In this document: one piece after another, positions 25,623 through 34,742 of the stretch
How positions within the stretch are numbered: position 1 is the stretch's first letter
Layout: each line of letters begins with the position of its first letter
Assembly (NCBI RefSeq): GCF_900111925.1
Contig: NZ_FOKA01000009.1
Location: 113,934-177,933, forward strand
From: Cellulomonas marina
Lineage (GTDB): Bacteria > Actinomycetota > Actinomycetes > Actinomycetales > Cellulomonadaceae
DNA: 64,000 nt
Direction of reading: 5' to 3'
Notes under the pieces: model-generated
What the model saw: the letters and a program-made list of their open reading frames with translations, nothing else
The model's database searches: none
Told to the model about the DNA's origin: nothing
Translations under genes and position numbers: made by a program

Positions 25623-26774
25623 GTGACGACTGCGACGCTCCGGCCCCGCAACAAGCTGCTGCCGGAGCACGCCCGCGTCCAGCACCGGTCGATGGTGCTC
25701 CAGCGGCTGTTCCACGGCGGGCCGGCGTCGCGGGCCGACCTCGCCCGCGCCACGGGGCTCACCCGCGTGACGGTCTCCGACCTCGTCGGCTCGCTGCTCA
25801 CGGAGGGTCTCGTCGCCGAGCTCGGGCCCAGCGCCGGCGGCCGGGTCGGCAAGCCGGCCACCTTGCTGGGCCTGCGGACCGAGGCGTTCCAGATCGTCGC
25901 GCTCGACCTCACGGACGACGCCGTCCTGCGCGGCGGCGTCCTCGACCTGGCCGGGCGGGTCGTCGCGCGGGGCAGCCGCGACGCCCGGGATCTGACCGGC
26001 CCCGCCGCGCAGGAGGCGGTGCTCGCGCTCGCCGCCGAGCTCGTCGACGCGGCGTCCCGCCCCGTGCTCGGCGTGGGCGTCGCGTCCCCGGGCGTGGTCG
26101 ACGACGAGGGCCGGGTGCTGCAGGCGCCCAACCGGGGGTGGGTGGACGTGCCCCTGGCGGGGGACCTGCAGGCGGCGCTGGGCGTGCCGGTGCACGTCGC
26201 GAACGACGCCAACGCCGCGGCCCTCGGCGAGCTCACCTACGGCGGCGCGGCGGGCGACGGGCTGCTCGTCGTCACGGTCGGCCTCGGCGTGGGGGCCGGC
26301 ACGGTCCTGGGCGGCGTGCTGGTGCAGGGGGACCGGCACGCCGCGGGGGAGCTGGGCCACGTCACGGCCCTCGACGAGCGGGACACGGCGACCAGCCCCA
26401 TCGGCGCGCCGCGGCCGTGCGCCTGCGGCCGCACGGGCTGCCTCGAGACGGTCCTGTCGGTGCCGGCGCTGCGCGCGCGCGTCGCCGGTCTCGACGGCAC
26501 GGCCCGTGCGGAGGCGCTGGCCGCCGTCGGCCGGCGACTCGGCGTCGTGCTGGCACCCGTGCTCAGCGCGCTCGACCTGCAGGAGGTCGTGCTCGCGGGT
26601 CCGGCCGACCTGCTGGCGGGACCGCTGCTCGACGCCGCCCTCGCGGCCGTGCAGGACCGCACCATGCCGGTCATCGGCGGCGGGCTCCGCCTGCGGATGA
26701 CCTCGCTCGGCGAGGACGGCGCCCTGTCCGGGGCCGCCGTGCTCGTGCTGTCCGGCCAGCTCGGGGTCTCCTGA
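25623..26774 (+). CDS. ROK-family transcriptional repressor (NagC-like)
   Basis: A 383-residue regulator. The winged helix is LFHGGPASRADLARATGLTRVTVSDLVGSLLTEGLV (about 30-65), joined to a ROK sugar-binding domain with the NDANAAALGE stretch, the GELGH segment and the zinc cluster CACGRTGCLE. It should sense an amino sugar or its phosphate and control the divergent GH20 gene and the downstream importer. No Shine-Dalgarno site precedes GTG 25623, fitting a leaderless mRNA. Two further ROK features of the locus: the kinase at 30308 is a relative without the DNA-binding part. Confidence 0.92.
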   Translation: MTTATLRPRNKLLPEHARVQHRSMVLQRLFHGGPASRADLARATGLTRVTVSDLVGSLLTEGLVAELGPSAGGRVGKPATLLGLRTEAFQIVALDLTDDAVLRGGVLDLAGRVVARGSRDARDLTGPAAQEAVLALAAELVDAASRPVLGVGVASPGVVDDEGRVLQAPNRGWVDVPLAGDLQAALGVPVHVANDANAAALGELTYGGAAGDGLLVVTVGLGVGAGTVLGGVLVQGDRHAAGELGHVTALDERDTATSPIGAPRPCACGRTGCLETVLSVPALRARVAGLDGTARAEALAAVGRRLGVVLAPVLSALDLQEVVLAGPADLLAGPLLDAALAAVQDRTMPVIGGGLRLRMTSLGEDGALSGAAVLVLSGQLGVS

Positions 26775-26858
26775 CCCCGAGCCGGCCGTCTCCGTCCGAT
26801 CACCACCACGACCACCGGTGCAGCGGGGTGCTGGCACACCCCGCACCGCGCACCGGTG
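26763..26858 (+). terminator. Hairpins between the ROK gene and the solute-binding protein gene
   Basis: A 6-bp stem with a 4-base loop (26763-26778) spans the ROK stop codon. A larger structure follows: GCGGGGTG/CACCCCGC (26823-26830 with 26837-26844), flanked by two copies of the palindrome CACCGGTG (26813-26820 and 26851-26858) that can extend the stem. It may end ROK transcription or fold in the 5' leader of the importer mRNA. Confidence 0.45.
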
Positions 26859-26879
26859 CCCACCAGGAGGGTCACCGAC

Positions 26880-28253
26880 ATGACGATGCTACGAACCCCG
26901 GGCCGCCGCGTCCTCGCGGGCGCGGGCGTGCTCGCGCTCCTCGCCCTGACCGCCTGCAGCGGCGACGCGGCCGCCGAGGGCGGCGACGGGTCCACGGGCC
27001 GCTCCACCGGCGGCAGCGACGCCGCCGAGATCACGCTCTGGCTCAACGGGACCGACACGCCCCAGGCCCTGCGCGACTACCTGACCGACACGTTCGCGGC
27101 CGAGAACCCCGGCTCCACCCTGGTCATCGAGGAGCAGGACTGGAGCGGGCTCGTGCCCCGGCTGCAGACCGCGCTGACCTCGGCGGAGCAGACCCCGGAC
27201 GTGGTCGAGATCGGCAACACGCAGGCGCCGACCTTCACGTACGCCGGGGCGTTCACGGACCTCACGGACCTGTACGAGGAGGTCGGCGGGGACAAGCTGC
27301 TGCCGGGCTTCGTCGAGGCCGGGTCCGTCGACGGTTCGGTGTACGCGCTGCCGTACTACTCCGGCGCGCGCGCCGTGTTCTACCGCAAGGACCACTTCGC
27401 GGCGGCCGGCGTGGAGGTCCCGACGACGCTCGCGGAGCTCGGCGACGCCGCGGTGGCGCTCCAGGCGGCCAACCCCGCCGGCGTCGAGAGCTACTCCGGC
27501 CTCTGGCTGCCCGGTCAGGACTGGTACAACGGCATCGCCTGGGTCTTCACGCACGGCGGCGACCTGGCGGTCCAGGACGGCGACACGTGGGTCGGCGCCC
27601 TGTCCGAGCCCGAGGCCCAGGAGGGCCTGGCCGAGGTGCAGCGCATCTTCGCCGAGGGCACGAAGGCGCCGAAGGATGCGGACTCCGCCGAGCCGTGGGT
27701 GCCGTTCAACAACGGCGAGGCCGCCATGTTCTCCGCGCCGACGTGGGCGCGCTGGAGCATCGACCTGCCCGAGTGCAACAAGGGCGTGGCGCCCGACGAC
27801 GAGTCGGAGGAGGCCACGGCGCTCCTCGCGGAGCAGCAGGCCTGCAACGAGGAGAAGACGGGCGTCTTCCCGCTGCCCGGCCTCGAGCCCGGCACGCCGG
27901 CCACGGTCTTCGCGGGTGGCTCCAACATCGCGATCCCGGCGATGAGCCAGCACCAGGAGCTCGCGAAGAGCCTGCTGCGCATCATGTTCGGCGAGGAGTA
28001 CCAGACGATGCTCGCGGAGAACGGCCTCATCCCCGCCAACAGCGACTACGCCTCGGCCATGGGCGACGACCCCTACGCCACGGCGGCCGTCGACGCCGCG
28101 CTCGGGGCCAAGCTCACGCCGGCGGCCGAGAAGTGGGCCGACGTCGAGGGTGACCGGATCCTCGAGGACTTCTTCCAGCAGCTGGCGAGCGGTGCCGACC
28201 CGGCGACCGCGGCGGCGCAGGCCGACGACCTCATCACGGCCGCGCTGGGCTGA
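26880..28253 (+). CDS. ABC importer solute-binding lipoprotein (DasA-like; amino-sugar/chitobiose)
   Basis: A 457-residue family 1 solute-binding protein, exported and lipid-anchored: signal peptide with lipobox LTAC (about residues 19-22). The mature part shows EITLWLNGTDTPQALRDYL at the start, VVEIGNTQAPTFTYAGAFTDLTDL, and YALPYYSGARAVFYRKDHF, as in carbohydrate binders of this family. AGGAGG at 26865-26870 decides ATG 26880. Context (GH20, ROK, NagB) points to GlcNAc or chitobiose, as for Streptomyces DasA or NgcE, but ligand specificity cannot be read from the sequence. Confidence 0.9.
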   Translation: MTMLRTPGRRVLAGAGVLALLALTACSGDAAAEGGDGSTGRSTGGSDAAEITLWLNGTDTPQALRDYLTDTFAAENPGSTLVIEEQDWSGLVPRLQTALTSAEQTPDVVEIGNTQAPTFTYAGAFTDLTDLYEEVGGDKLLPGFVEAGSVDGSVYALPYYSGARAVFYRKDHFAAAGVEVPTTLAELGDAAVALQAANPAGVESYSGLWLPGQDWYNGIAWVFTHGGDLAVQDGDTWVGALSEPEAQEGLAEVQRIFAEGTKAPKDADSAEPWVPFNNGEAAMFSAPTWARWSIDLPECNKGVAPDDESEEATALLAEQQACNEEKTGVFPLPGLEPGTPATVFAGGSNIAIPAMSQHQELAKSLLRIMFGEEYQTMLAENGLIPANSDYASAMGDDPYATAAVDAALGAKLTPAAEKWADVEGDRILEDFFQQLASGADPATAAAQADDLITAALG

Positions 28254-28293
28254 TCCGCCGCCGCACCGCCGCCGCACCGCCACAGCACCGCCA

Positions 28294-28371
28294 CCGCACC
28301 GGCGCGCTCAGGGGGGCGCCGGTGCGGCGGACCCCGGCGCCCCCGGCGTGCCATTCGCGACACGCCGGGGG
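28294..28371 (+). terminator. Two strong hairpins between the binding-protein and permease genes
   Basis: A perfect 12-bp stem (28294-28305/28316-28327, 10-base loop) is followed by a perfect 11-bp stem (28340-28350/28361-28371, 10-base loop). They occupy a 235-bp gap inside the importer operon. No U-run follows, so they more likely protect the 3' end of the binding-protein mRNA or attenuate read-through, giving more binding protein than permease. Confidence 0.7.
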
Positions 28372-28488
28372 AGCCGCCCGCACCGCCCGGTCCGCCGCAC
28401 CGACGGACCACCCCCGGCCGCCCGGCCCGACCACGCGCGCACGCCCCGCCGTCGCCCCGCACCCGCCCGTCCCCGCCCGGAGGACCCC

Positions 28489-29475
28489 GTGTCGCTCACC
28501 CGTCCCGACGCCGCGGTGCCCGCACCCGCGGTGCCGCCCACCGGGCCCCCGCTGCCCGTGCCGGCCGCCACCCGGCCGGCCCGTCGTCGCCGCCGCCTGC
28601 CGACGCTCGGCCCGCGCCTCCTGCTCGTGCCGGCCCTCGTCGCCATCGCGGTGGGGCTGGGCTACCCGCTCGTGCGGCAGCTCGTCCTGTCGTTCCAGGA
28701 GTACGGCCTGGCGCAGCAGTTCGGCCGACCGGCCGAGTGGGTGGGCCTGCAGAACTACCGCACGCTGCTCTCCGACCCCTACGTCTGGACCGTCATCGGC
28801 CGCTCCGTGGCGTTCTGCGCGGTCAACGCTGCGGTGACGATGGTGCTGGGCGGCGCGCTCGCGCTCCTGCTGCACCGGGTCGCCCGGCCCGCGCGGCTCG
28901 TCCTGCAGATCTCGCTCCTGCTGGCGTGGGGCACCCCCGTGCTGGCGACGACGACGGTCTGGCAGTGGCTGTTCGACTCCCGGTACGGGGTCGTGAACTG
29001 GGTGCTCGCGGAGGGCCTCGGGCTCGAGGGGATGCGCGGGCACTCCTGGCTCATCGAGCCGCTGTCCTTCTACCTCGTGGCGACCGTCATCGTCGTGTGG
29101 ATGTCCGTGCCGTTCGTGACCTTCAGCCTCTACGCGGCGCTGCTCCAGGTGCCGACGGAGACGCTCGAGGCCGCGCAGCTCGACGGCGCGGGCGCGGTGC
29201 AGCGGCTGCGGCGCGTGGTCCTGCCCATGATCCGGCCCGTGCTCCAGATCGTCACGCTCCTGCAGGTCATCTGGGACCTGCGCGTGTTCACCCAGGTCCA
29301 CGTGCTGCAGCGGGCCGGCGCCCCCACCCGGGACACGAACCTGCTCGGCACGTACATCTGGTCCCTGGGAGGGGAGTTCTCCATGGCCGGCGCGATGGCC
29401 ACGATCATGCTCGTCCTCACCCTCGCCCTCACCGCCGTCTACCTGCGCTCCGTGCTGCGCGAGGAGGAGCTGTGA
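28489..29475 (+). CDS. ABC sugar importer permease, MalF/DasB type
   Basis: A 328-residue inner-membrane permease with six hydrophobic segments after a Pro-rich, basic N-terminus (about 45 residues). The ATPase-contact EAA loop reads ETLEAAQLDGAGAVQRLRRVVLPMIRP. The GTG at 28489 follows GGAGGACC and fits the start of homology. It overlaps the next permease gene by GTGA. The two permeases and the binding protein form one importer; no ATPase gene is here, as with Streptomyces Das, which borrows the shared MsiK-type ATPase. Confidence 0.91.
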   Translation: MSLTRPDAAVPAPAVPPTGPPLPVPAATRPARRRRRLPTLGPRLLLVPALVAIAVGLGYPLVRQLVLSFQEYGLAQQFGRPAEWVGLQNYRTLLSDPYVWTVIGRSVAFCAVNAAVTMVLGGALALLLHRVARPARLVLQISLLLAWGTPVLATTTVWQWLFDSRYGVVNWVLAEGLGLEGMRGHSWLIEPLSFYLVATVIVVWMSVPFVTFSLYAALLQVPTETLEAAQLDGAGAVQRLRRVVLPMIRPVLQIVTLLQVIWDLRVFTQVHVLQRAGAPTRDTNLLGTYIWSLGGEFSMAGAMATIMLVLTLALTAVYLRSVLREEEL

Positions 29476-30311
29476 CCCCCCGCCGCGGCGTGCTCGCCGG
29501 TCGCCTCTGGGGCGCGGTCGCCGTCGTCGTCGGGCTGCTGTGGGCGTTCCCCATCTACTGGATGGTGAGCAGCGCCTTCCTCCCGACGAACGCCCTGCGC
29601 CGCCCCGACCCGACGTTCTTCCCCGTCGACGGGACGCTGTCCAACGTGCGGCGCGTGCTGGCCGACCCGACGTTCCTCGCCTCGTTCCGCGTGTCGCTGG
29701 CGGTCACGGCGCTGACGCTCGTCGCCGCGCTGCTGTTCGCGTTCCTCGCGGCGCTGGCCATCAGCCGCTACCGGTTCCGCGGGCGGCGCTCCTTCGTCCT
29801 GACGGTGCTCGTCGTGCAGATGATCCCGGCGGAGGCGCTGTTCATCTCGCAGTACCGCACCCTCGACGAGTGGGGCCTGGTGAACCAGGTGACCGGGCTC
29901 GCGCTCGTCTACGTCGCCGCGATCCTGCCCTTCACGATCTGGATGCTGCGCGGGTTCGTCGCCGGCGTCCCCGTCGAGCTCGAGGAGGCCGCCATGGTCG
30001 ACGGGCTCTCCCGCACGGGCGCGTTCTTCCGCATCACGTTCCCGCTGCTGGCCCCGGGCCTCGTGGCGTCGGGGGTGTACGGGTTCCTGCAGGCGTGGAA
30101 CGAGTACACGCTCGGGCTCGTCGTCATGACGGACCCCGCCCGGCGCACGCTGCCGCTGTGGCTGCAGGGACTCGTCGAGGCCAACCGCGCGACGGACTGG
30201 AGGCTCGTCATGGCCGGGTCGGCCGTCATCGCGCTGCCCGTCATCGGGTTCTTCCTGCTCGTGCAGCACCGGTTGACCTCCGGCCTCGTCGCCGGGGCGG
30301 TGAAGGGGTGA
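29472..30311 (+). CDS. ABC sugar importer permease, MalG/DasC type
   Basis: A 279-residue permease with six membrane spans and the EAA loop ELEEAAMVDGLSRTGAFFRITFPLLAPG. The periplasmic segment WNEYTLGLVVMTDPARRTLPLWLQGL is typical of MalG-like subunits. GTG overlaps the preceding stop, and its own stop overlaps the kinase start, so importer and catabolic genes are translationally coupled. Confidence 0.92.
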   Translation: MTPRRGVLAGRLWGAVAVVVGLLWAFPIYWMVSSAFLPTNALRRPDPTFFPVDGTLSNVRRVLADPTFLASFRVSLAVTALTLVAALLFAFLAALAISRYRFRGRRSFVLTVLVVQMIPAEALFISQYRTLDEWGLVNQVTGLALVYVAAILPFTIWMLRGFVAGVPVELEEAAMVDGLSRTGAFFRITFPLLAPGLVASGVYGFLQAWNEYTLGLVVMTDPARRTLPLWLQGLVEANRATDWRLVMAGSAVIALPVIGFFLLVQHRLTSGLVAGAVKG

Positions 30312-31261
30312 GCACGTGGACCGCCGGCCTGGACGTCGGGGGCAGCAAGGTGCTGGGGGTGCTCCTCGAGGACGGGCTGCTGCGGCGCACGGTCCGGCTG
30401 CCGTCCGTGCCGGGCGTCGACGGGGTCGTCGGGACGGCCGAGGACGCGGTGCGGCAGCTCTGCCGGGAGCAGGGGGTCGAGGTCACCGCGCTGCGGGGCG
30501 TCGGCGTCGGGCTGCCGGGGATGGTCGACGTCGTGACGGGGGAGGTGTCGCACGCCGTGAACCTCGGGCTCGCCGGGGCGGTCCCCGTGGCGCGTCCCCT
30601 GACGGACCGGCTGGGCGTGCCCGTGGCCCTCGAGAACGACCTCAACGCCGCCGCCCTCGGGGCCGCCACGGTCCTGGGGCTGCACGGCGACCTCGCATTC
30701 CTGTCGCTGGGCACGGGCGTGGCCGCCGGGCTGCTGCTCGACGGCCGGCTGCGGCGGGGGCACAGCGGTGCCGCCGGGGAGATCGGGCACCTGCCGTACG
30801 ACCTCGACGGGGACGTCTGTCCCTGCGGGCAGCGCGGCTGCCTCGAGCTGTACGCCTCGGGCGCGGCGATCGCCGGCGCCTGGCGGGGACCGGCCGGCGT
30901 CCCGCCGGCGGCCGCGCTGTTCGACGCCGCCGCCGCCGGTGACGTCGACGCCGTGGCCGTCCGCACGGTCTTCACCGACGCCGTGGCCACCGCCGTGCAG
31001 GTCCTCGTGCAGACCTGCGACGTGGAGCACGTCGTCATCGGCGGCGGGGTCGCGCAGCTCGGGTTCCCCCTGCTGGTGGCGGTGCGCCGGTCCCTGGCGG
31101 CCCGCACCGCGGGGTCGCCGTTCCTGGCGAGCCTGGCGCTGGCGGACCGCGTCCAGGTGGCGCGGCCCGAGCTGCTCGTCGCACCGATCGGGGCCGCCCT
31201 GGCTGCGGCGGTCCCGCCGGACCGGGCGCCCGAGGAGGCCGTCGTGGAGGTGGGGCGCTGA
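30308..31261 (+). CDS. ROK-family sugar kinase (probable N-acetylglucosamine kinase or glucokinase)
   Basis: A 317-residue kinase: ATP loop LDVGGSKVLGVLL at the N-terminus, catalytic aspartate in ENDLNAAALGA, and the ROK zinc cluster CPCGQRGCLE with GEIGH before it. No DNA-binding domain is present, unlike the ROK protein upstream. It sits between the permease and NagB with overlaps on both sides, so GlcNAc is the likely substrate. No nagA deacetylase is in the window, so that step must be encoded elsewhere. Confidence 0.87.
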   Translation: MSTWTAGLDVGGSKVLGVLLEDGLLRRTVRLPSVPGVDGVVGTAEDAVRQLCREQGVEVTALRGVGVGLPGMVDVVTGEVSHAVNLGLAGAVPVARPLTDRLGVPVALENDLNAAALGAATVLGLHGDLAFLSLGTGVAAGLLLDGRLRRGHSGAAGEIGHLPYDLDGDVCPCGQRGCLELYASGAAIAGAWRGPAGVPPAAALFDAAAAGDVDAVAVRTVFTDAVATAVQVLVQTCDVEHVVIGGGVAQLGFPLLVAVRRSLAARTAGSPFLASLALADRVQVARPELLVAPIGAALAAAVPPDRAPEEAVVEVGR

Positions 31262-32043
31262 TGGAGGTCGTCGTGGCCCCCGCCGCGGAGCTGGCCAGGA
31301 TCGCCGCCGGCGCCGTCGAGGAGGTGCTGCGGACCCGACCCGCGCCGGTGCTGGGACTGGCGACGGGCTCGTCGCCGCTCGCGCTCTACGACGAGCTGGC
31401 CCGCCGGCACGCGGAGAAGGGCCTGTCCTTCGCGCACGCCCGCGGCTTCCTGCTCGACGAGTACGTCGGCCTTCCGCCGGGCCACCCGGAGCGCTACCGC
31501 GCGGTCGTCGGCCGCGAGCTGGTGGCGCGCACGGACCTGCCGCCCGACGCGGTTCTCGGCCCCGACGGCGACGCCGAGGACCTGCCGACGGCGTGCGCGG
31601 CGTACGAGGCGGCGATCGACGCGGCGGGCGGCATCGACCTGCAGGTGCTCGGCGTCGGGACGGACGGCCACGTCGGGTTCAACGAGCCGGGGTCGTCGCT
31701 GGCCTCGCGCACGCGCCTGAAGACGCTGACCGCCCGCACCCGGTCCGACAACGCCCGGTTCTTCGGCGGGGACGCCGAGGACGTGCCGCACCACGTGCTC
31801 ACGCAGGGCCTCGGGACGATCCTGCGCGCACGGCACGCGGTCCTGCTCGCGACGGGGGAGGCGAAGGCGGCCGCCGTGGCGCAGGTCGTCGAGGGCCCCG
31901 TGAGCGCGCGGTGGCCCGGGACCGTCCTGCAGCTGCACCCGCACGCGACGGTCCTCCTCGACGACGCGGCCGCCTCGCGGCTCGAGCTCGTCGAGCACTA
32001 CCGCGCCACGTGGGCCGGCAAGCCGGCCTGGCAGGGGCTGTAG
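31261..32043 (+). CDS. nagB: Glucosamine-6-phosphate deaminase
   Basis: A 260-residue enzyme converting glucosamine-6-phosphate to fructose-6-phosphate and ammonia. Motifs: LGLATGSSPLALY phosphate-binding loop, the catalytic aspartate D66 in FLLDEYVG, and the GVGTDGHVGFNEPGSSL active-site loop with its histidine. Length matches bacterial NagB. It overlaps the kinase gene by one base (TGATG) and ends the operon. Confidence 0.95.
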   Translation: MEVVVAPAAELARIAAGAVEEVLRTRPAPVLGLATGSSPLALYDELARRHAEKGLSFAHARGFLLDEYVGLPPGHPERYRAVVGRELVARTDLPPDAVLGPDGDAEDLPTACAAYEAAIDAAGGIDLQVLGVGTDGHVGFNEPGSSLASRTRLKTLTARTRSDNARFFGGDAEDVPHHVLTQGLGTILRARHAVLLATGEAKAAAVAQVVEGPVSARWPGTVLQLHPHATVLLDDAAASRLELVEHYRATWAGKPAWQGL

Positions 32044-32047
32044 GACG

Positions 32048-32090
32048 CGCCGGCCGGGGCGCGGGCGGGCGCCGTCAGGACCGGCCGGCG
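32048..32090. terminator. Possible bidirectional terminator
   Basis: CGCCGGCCGG (32048-32057) pairs perfectly with CCGGCCGGCG (32081-32090) across a 23-base loop. It lies between the convergent nagB and ABC permease genes and reaches into the last codons of the permease. Confidence 0.45.
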
Positions 32091-32971
32091 GCCGGGCCGA
32101 ACCGCGACAGCACCCACTGCTCGACGAGCTGGGCGAGCGTGTAGAGGACGAGCGAGGCCAGCGTCACGACGACGACGAGCGCCCAGACCTTCGTGTTCTG
32201 CGCCCGCCCGACCGCGGACACGACGCCGTAGCCGATGCCGCCGCCCGTGGCGAGCCACTCGGCGATGAGGGCGCCGGTGATGGCACCCGGCACGGAGATG
32301 CGCACCGCGGCGAACACCGACGGCAGCGCGGCCGGCAGCTGCACCAGGCGCAGCACGGTCCGCGGCCCTCCGCCCAGCACGGTGACGACGTCCTGGACGC
32401 CCGCCGGCGACGAGCGCAGTCCCAGCACGATCGTCACCAGCGCGGGGAAGAGCACGACGATGCCGCCCATGACCGCCACGGACGCGACGCCCCGGCCCAC
32501 GAGCAGGATGATCACCGGTGCCATCGCGATGAGCGGCACCGACCGGAAGAGCATCGCCACGGGCAGGATCGCGCCCTCCGCCCCGCGGGAGAGCACCATG
32601 GCCGCCGCGAGCAGCAGCGCCGCGCCCATCCCGACGACGAAGCCGATGGAGGCGTCGAGGAGCGTCCGCCCCAGCAGGTCGAGCACCTCGGTGCGGTTCG
32701 CCACCGCGTCGGCGTCCGTGGCGAGGTACTCCCACACCTGCGCCGGGCCCTTGCCGACGTACGGCGACACGTCGAACGCGGCCAGCAGCCCGGTCCAGGC
32801 CAGCAGCACCACCGCTGCCGTGACCAGCGCGTCCACGACCACGCGGGACGTCCGGCGCAGGGCGGGGTGCGCGAGGCGACGGGGCGCCGGCTCGGCCGTG
32901 GACGTGGTGGTGGACGGGGCGGGGGGCGCAGCGGTCGACGCGTGCAGCGGCGAGCTGGGCGACGCCGTCAC
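32075..32971 (-). CDS. ABC importer permease (NitT/TauT/Thi type), second subunit
   Basis: A 298-residue SsuC/TauC-like permease. After a long low-complexity N-terminus (about 35 residues rich in Ser, Thr, Ala, Pro) come six hydrophobic segments and an EAA-type loop ([42 protein letters not shown]). GTG 32971 overlaps the stop of the other permease. It is the last gene of a four-gene importer operon in which all junctions are GTGA. Confidence 0.9.
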   Translation of the reverse strand: MTASPSSPLHASTAAPPAPSTTTSTAEPAPRRLAHPALRRTSRVVVDALVTAAVVLLAWTGLLAAFDVSPYVGKGPAQVWEYLATDADAVANRTEVLDLLGRTLLDASIGFVVGMGAALLLAAAMVLSRGAEGAILPVAMLFRSVPLIAMAPVIILLVGRGVASVAVMGGIVVLFPALVTIVLGLRSSPAGVQDVVTVLGGGPRTVLRLVQLPAALPSVFAAVRISVPGAITGALIAEWLATGGGIGYGVVSAVGRAQNTKVWALVVVVTLASLVLYTLAQLVEQWVLSRFGPAAGRS

Positions 32972-33816
32972 GAGGCACCCCCCGGCGACGCGGCGGTCGT
33001 GGCGGCAGCGGCGACGGAGCCGCCCGAGGTGCCCGAGGACCACGGCGTCGCGAACCGCGCCAGCACGGCGAACAGCGCGTACCCGGCGCCGGCGAGCAGC
33101 GCGCACGCCAGCGCGATGCCCCACGCCCGCTCCGCGTCCAGCGACTGCCCGGCGTTGACCAGCGCCGGCCCGGCCCCGCGGTCCACGCCGCCGATGTACT
33201 CGCCCAGGATGGCCCCGAGCAGGGCCGCCGGCGCCGCGATCTGCAGCGCCCCGAGGACGTGCGGCAGGGCGGCGACGAGCCGGACGCGGACGAGCTGCTG
33301 CCACCGGCCGCCCCCGAGGACGGTGACCACGTCGAGCGCGGCCGGGTCGGCGGAGCGAAGGCCGAGCACGGCGCCGACCACGGTGGTGAAGAAGACCGAC
33401 AGCGCCGCGAGCACCACGGCCGTCCCGGACGGCTGGCCGCTGGGCGGGGGGCCGATGACGATGTAGAGGATGGGCGTGATGGCCACGAGCGGGAGGCAGT
33501 AGGACAGCACCGCGAGCTGCAGGACGAGCCGCTCGAGCGCGGGGACCAGCAGCACGAGGGAGGCGAGGGCCAGGGCGACCCCGTTCCCGACGAGGAAGCC
33601 GCGCACCGCCTCCTGCACGGTCACGGACAGGTTCGCGACGTAGAACCCGAGGCCGTCGTCGACGAACCCGGCGAGCACGCCCGCCGGCGTCGGCATCGTC
33701 GTGCCGGCCAGCACGGTCACGGCCGCGAGCCACCACACCGCGACGAGCCCCAGGACCCCGCCGGCGCCGGGTGCCCACCGCCGGGCGACGGCCGCCGCCC
33801 GCGCACCCGCGGTCAC
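32968..33816 (-). CDS. ABC importer permease (NitT/TauT/Thi type), first subunit
   Basis: A 282-residue permease with six hydrophobic segments and the EAA-type loop [42 protein letters not shown]. It is similar to the next permease over this loop (DVVTVLGGG in both), so the two probably form a heterodimer. GTG 33816 overlaps the ATPase stop. The substrate is discussed under the binding protein. Confidence 0.9.
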   Translation of the reverse strand: MTAGARAAAVARRWAPGAGGVLGLVAVWWLAAVTVLAGTTMPTPAGVLAGFVDDGLGFYVANLSVTVQEAVRGFLVGNGVALALASLVLLVPALERLVLQLAVLSYCLPLVAITPILYIVIGPPPSGQPSGTAVVLAALSVFFTTVVGAVLGLRSADPAALDVVTVLGGGRWQQLVRVRLVAALPHVLGALQIAAPAALLGAILGEYIGGVDRGAGPALVNAGQSLDAERAWGIALACALLAGAGYALFAVLARFATPWSSGTSGGSVAAAATTAASPGGAS

Positions 33817-34742
33817 GCGCCGCCGCCGAAGAGCAGCTCCGAGGCGTGGTCGTGCAGCGCGTGGAACTCCGGCGTCCGCATCATCCCCGGCGTGCGGGGA
33901 CGGGGCAGGTCGACCTCGATGACCTCCTTCACCCGGCCGGGCCGCGGGCTCATGACCGCGACCTGGTCGGAGAGGAAGATCGCCTCGGAGATGCCGTGCG
34001 TGACCATCAACGTCGTCGCCGGCTTCTCGGTCCAGATGCGCAGGAGCTCGAGGTTCAGCCGCTGGCGGGTCATGTCGTCCAGCGCGCCGAACGGCTCGTC
34101 GAGCAGGAGCACCGACGGCTGCACGACGAGCGCCCGCGCGATCGACACGCGCTGCCGCATCCCGCCGGAGAGCTGCGCAGGCTTGGCCGCCTCGAAACCC
34201 TCCAGCCCGACGAGCCGCACGAGGTCGGCGACGAGGGCGTCGTCGGGACGGGTCCCCGCGACCTCGAAGGGCAGCCGGATGTTCGCCACCACGCTCCGCC
34301 ACGGCAGCAGCGCGGCGTCCTGGAACGCGATGCCCAGCGCGTGCTCGCCCCGCAGCTCCAGCGGCGTGCGACCCTCGACGAGCGCCGTGCCGGTGGTCGG
34401 GGTCTCGAGCCCGGCGAGGATGCGCAGGATCGTCGACTTGCCGCAGCCCGAGGGGCCGAGCAGCGACAGGAAGCTGCCCTTGTCGGTGAACAGCGTCGTG
34501 TCCGCCAGCGCCGTCACCTGTCGCCGGCCGGTGCCGAACGTCTTGCCCAGGCCGTCGAGCCGCACGCCGGTGCCCAGGGAGACGCCGGCCCTCGCGCCGG
34601 CCCCGGCCGCCGGCCCGGAGCCGGCCCCGGCCTCGCCCTCGGAGGGCCGGGTCAGGCCCGGGCCCGAGACCGGCCCCGAGACCGGCCCCGAGACCGGCCC
34701 CGAGACCGGCCCCGAGACCGGCCCCGAGACCGGCCCCGTCAC
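33813..34742 (-). CDS. ABC importer ATPase (NitT/TauT/Thi type)
   Basis: A 309-residue ATP-binding subunit. Walker [13 protein letters not shown]-loop in [13 protein letters not shown], signature [15 protein letters not shown], Walker [14 protein letters not shown] and the H-loop MVTHG are all intact. The first ~28 residues are a GPVS tandem repeat encoded by a 12-bp array and are not part of the fold; the true domain starts near [15 protein letters not shown] 34742 overlaps the binding-protein stop, but an internal start closer to the domain is possible. Confidence 0.92.
   Translation of the reverse strand: MTGPVSGPVSGPVSGPVSGPVSGPVSGPGLTRPSEGEAGAGSGPAAGAGARAGVSLGTGVRLDGLGKTFGTGRRQVTALADTTLFTDKGSFLSLLGPSGCGKSTILRILAGLETPTTGTALVEGRTPLELRGEHALGIAFQDAALLPWRSVVANIRLPFEVAGTRPDDALVADLVRLVGLEGFEAAKPAQLSGGMRQRVSIARALVVQPSVLLLDEPFGALDDMTRQRLNLELLRIWTEKPATTLMVTHGISEAIFLSDQVAVMSPRPGRVKEVIEVDLPRPRTPGMMRTPEFHALHDHASELLFGGGA
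34666..34737. repeat. 12-bp tandem array at the start of the ABC ATPase gene, 6 units
   Basis: Six perfect tandem copies of GAGACCGGCCCC, ending five bases before the gene's GTG. In frame they encode GPVS repeats. They lie at the junction between binding-protein and ATPase genes. Confidence 0.88.
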
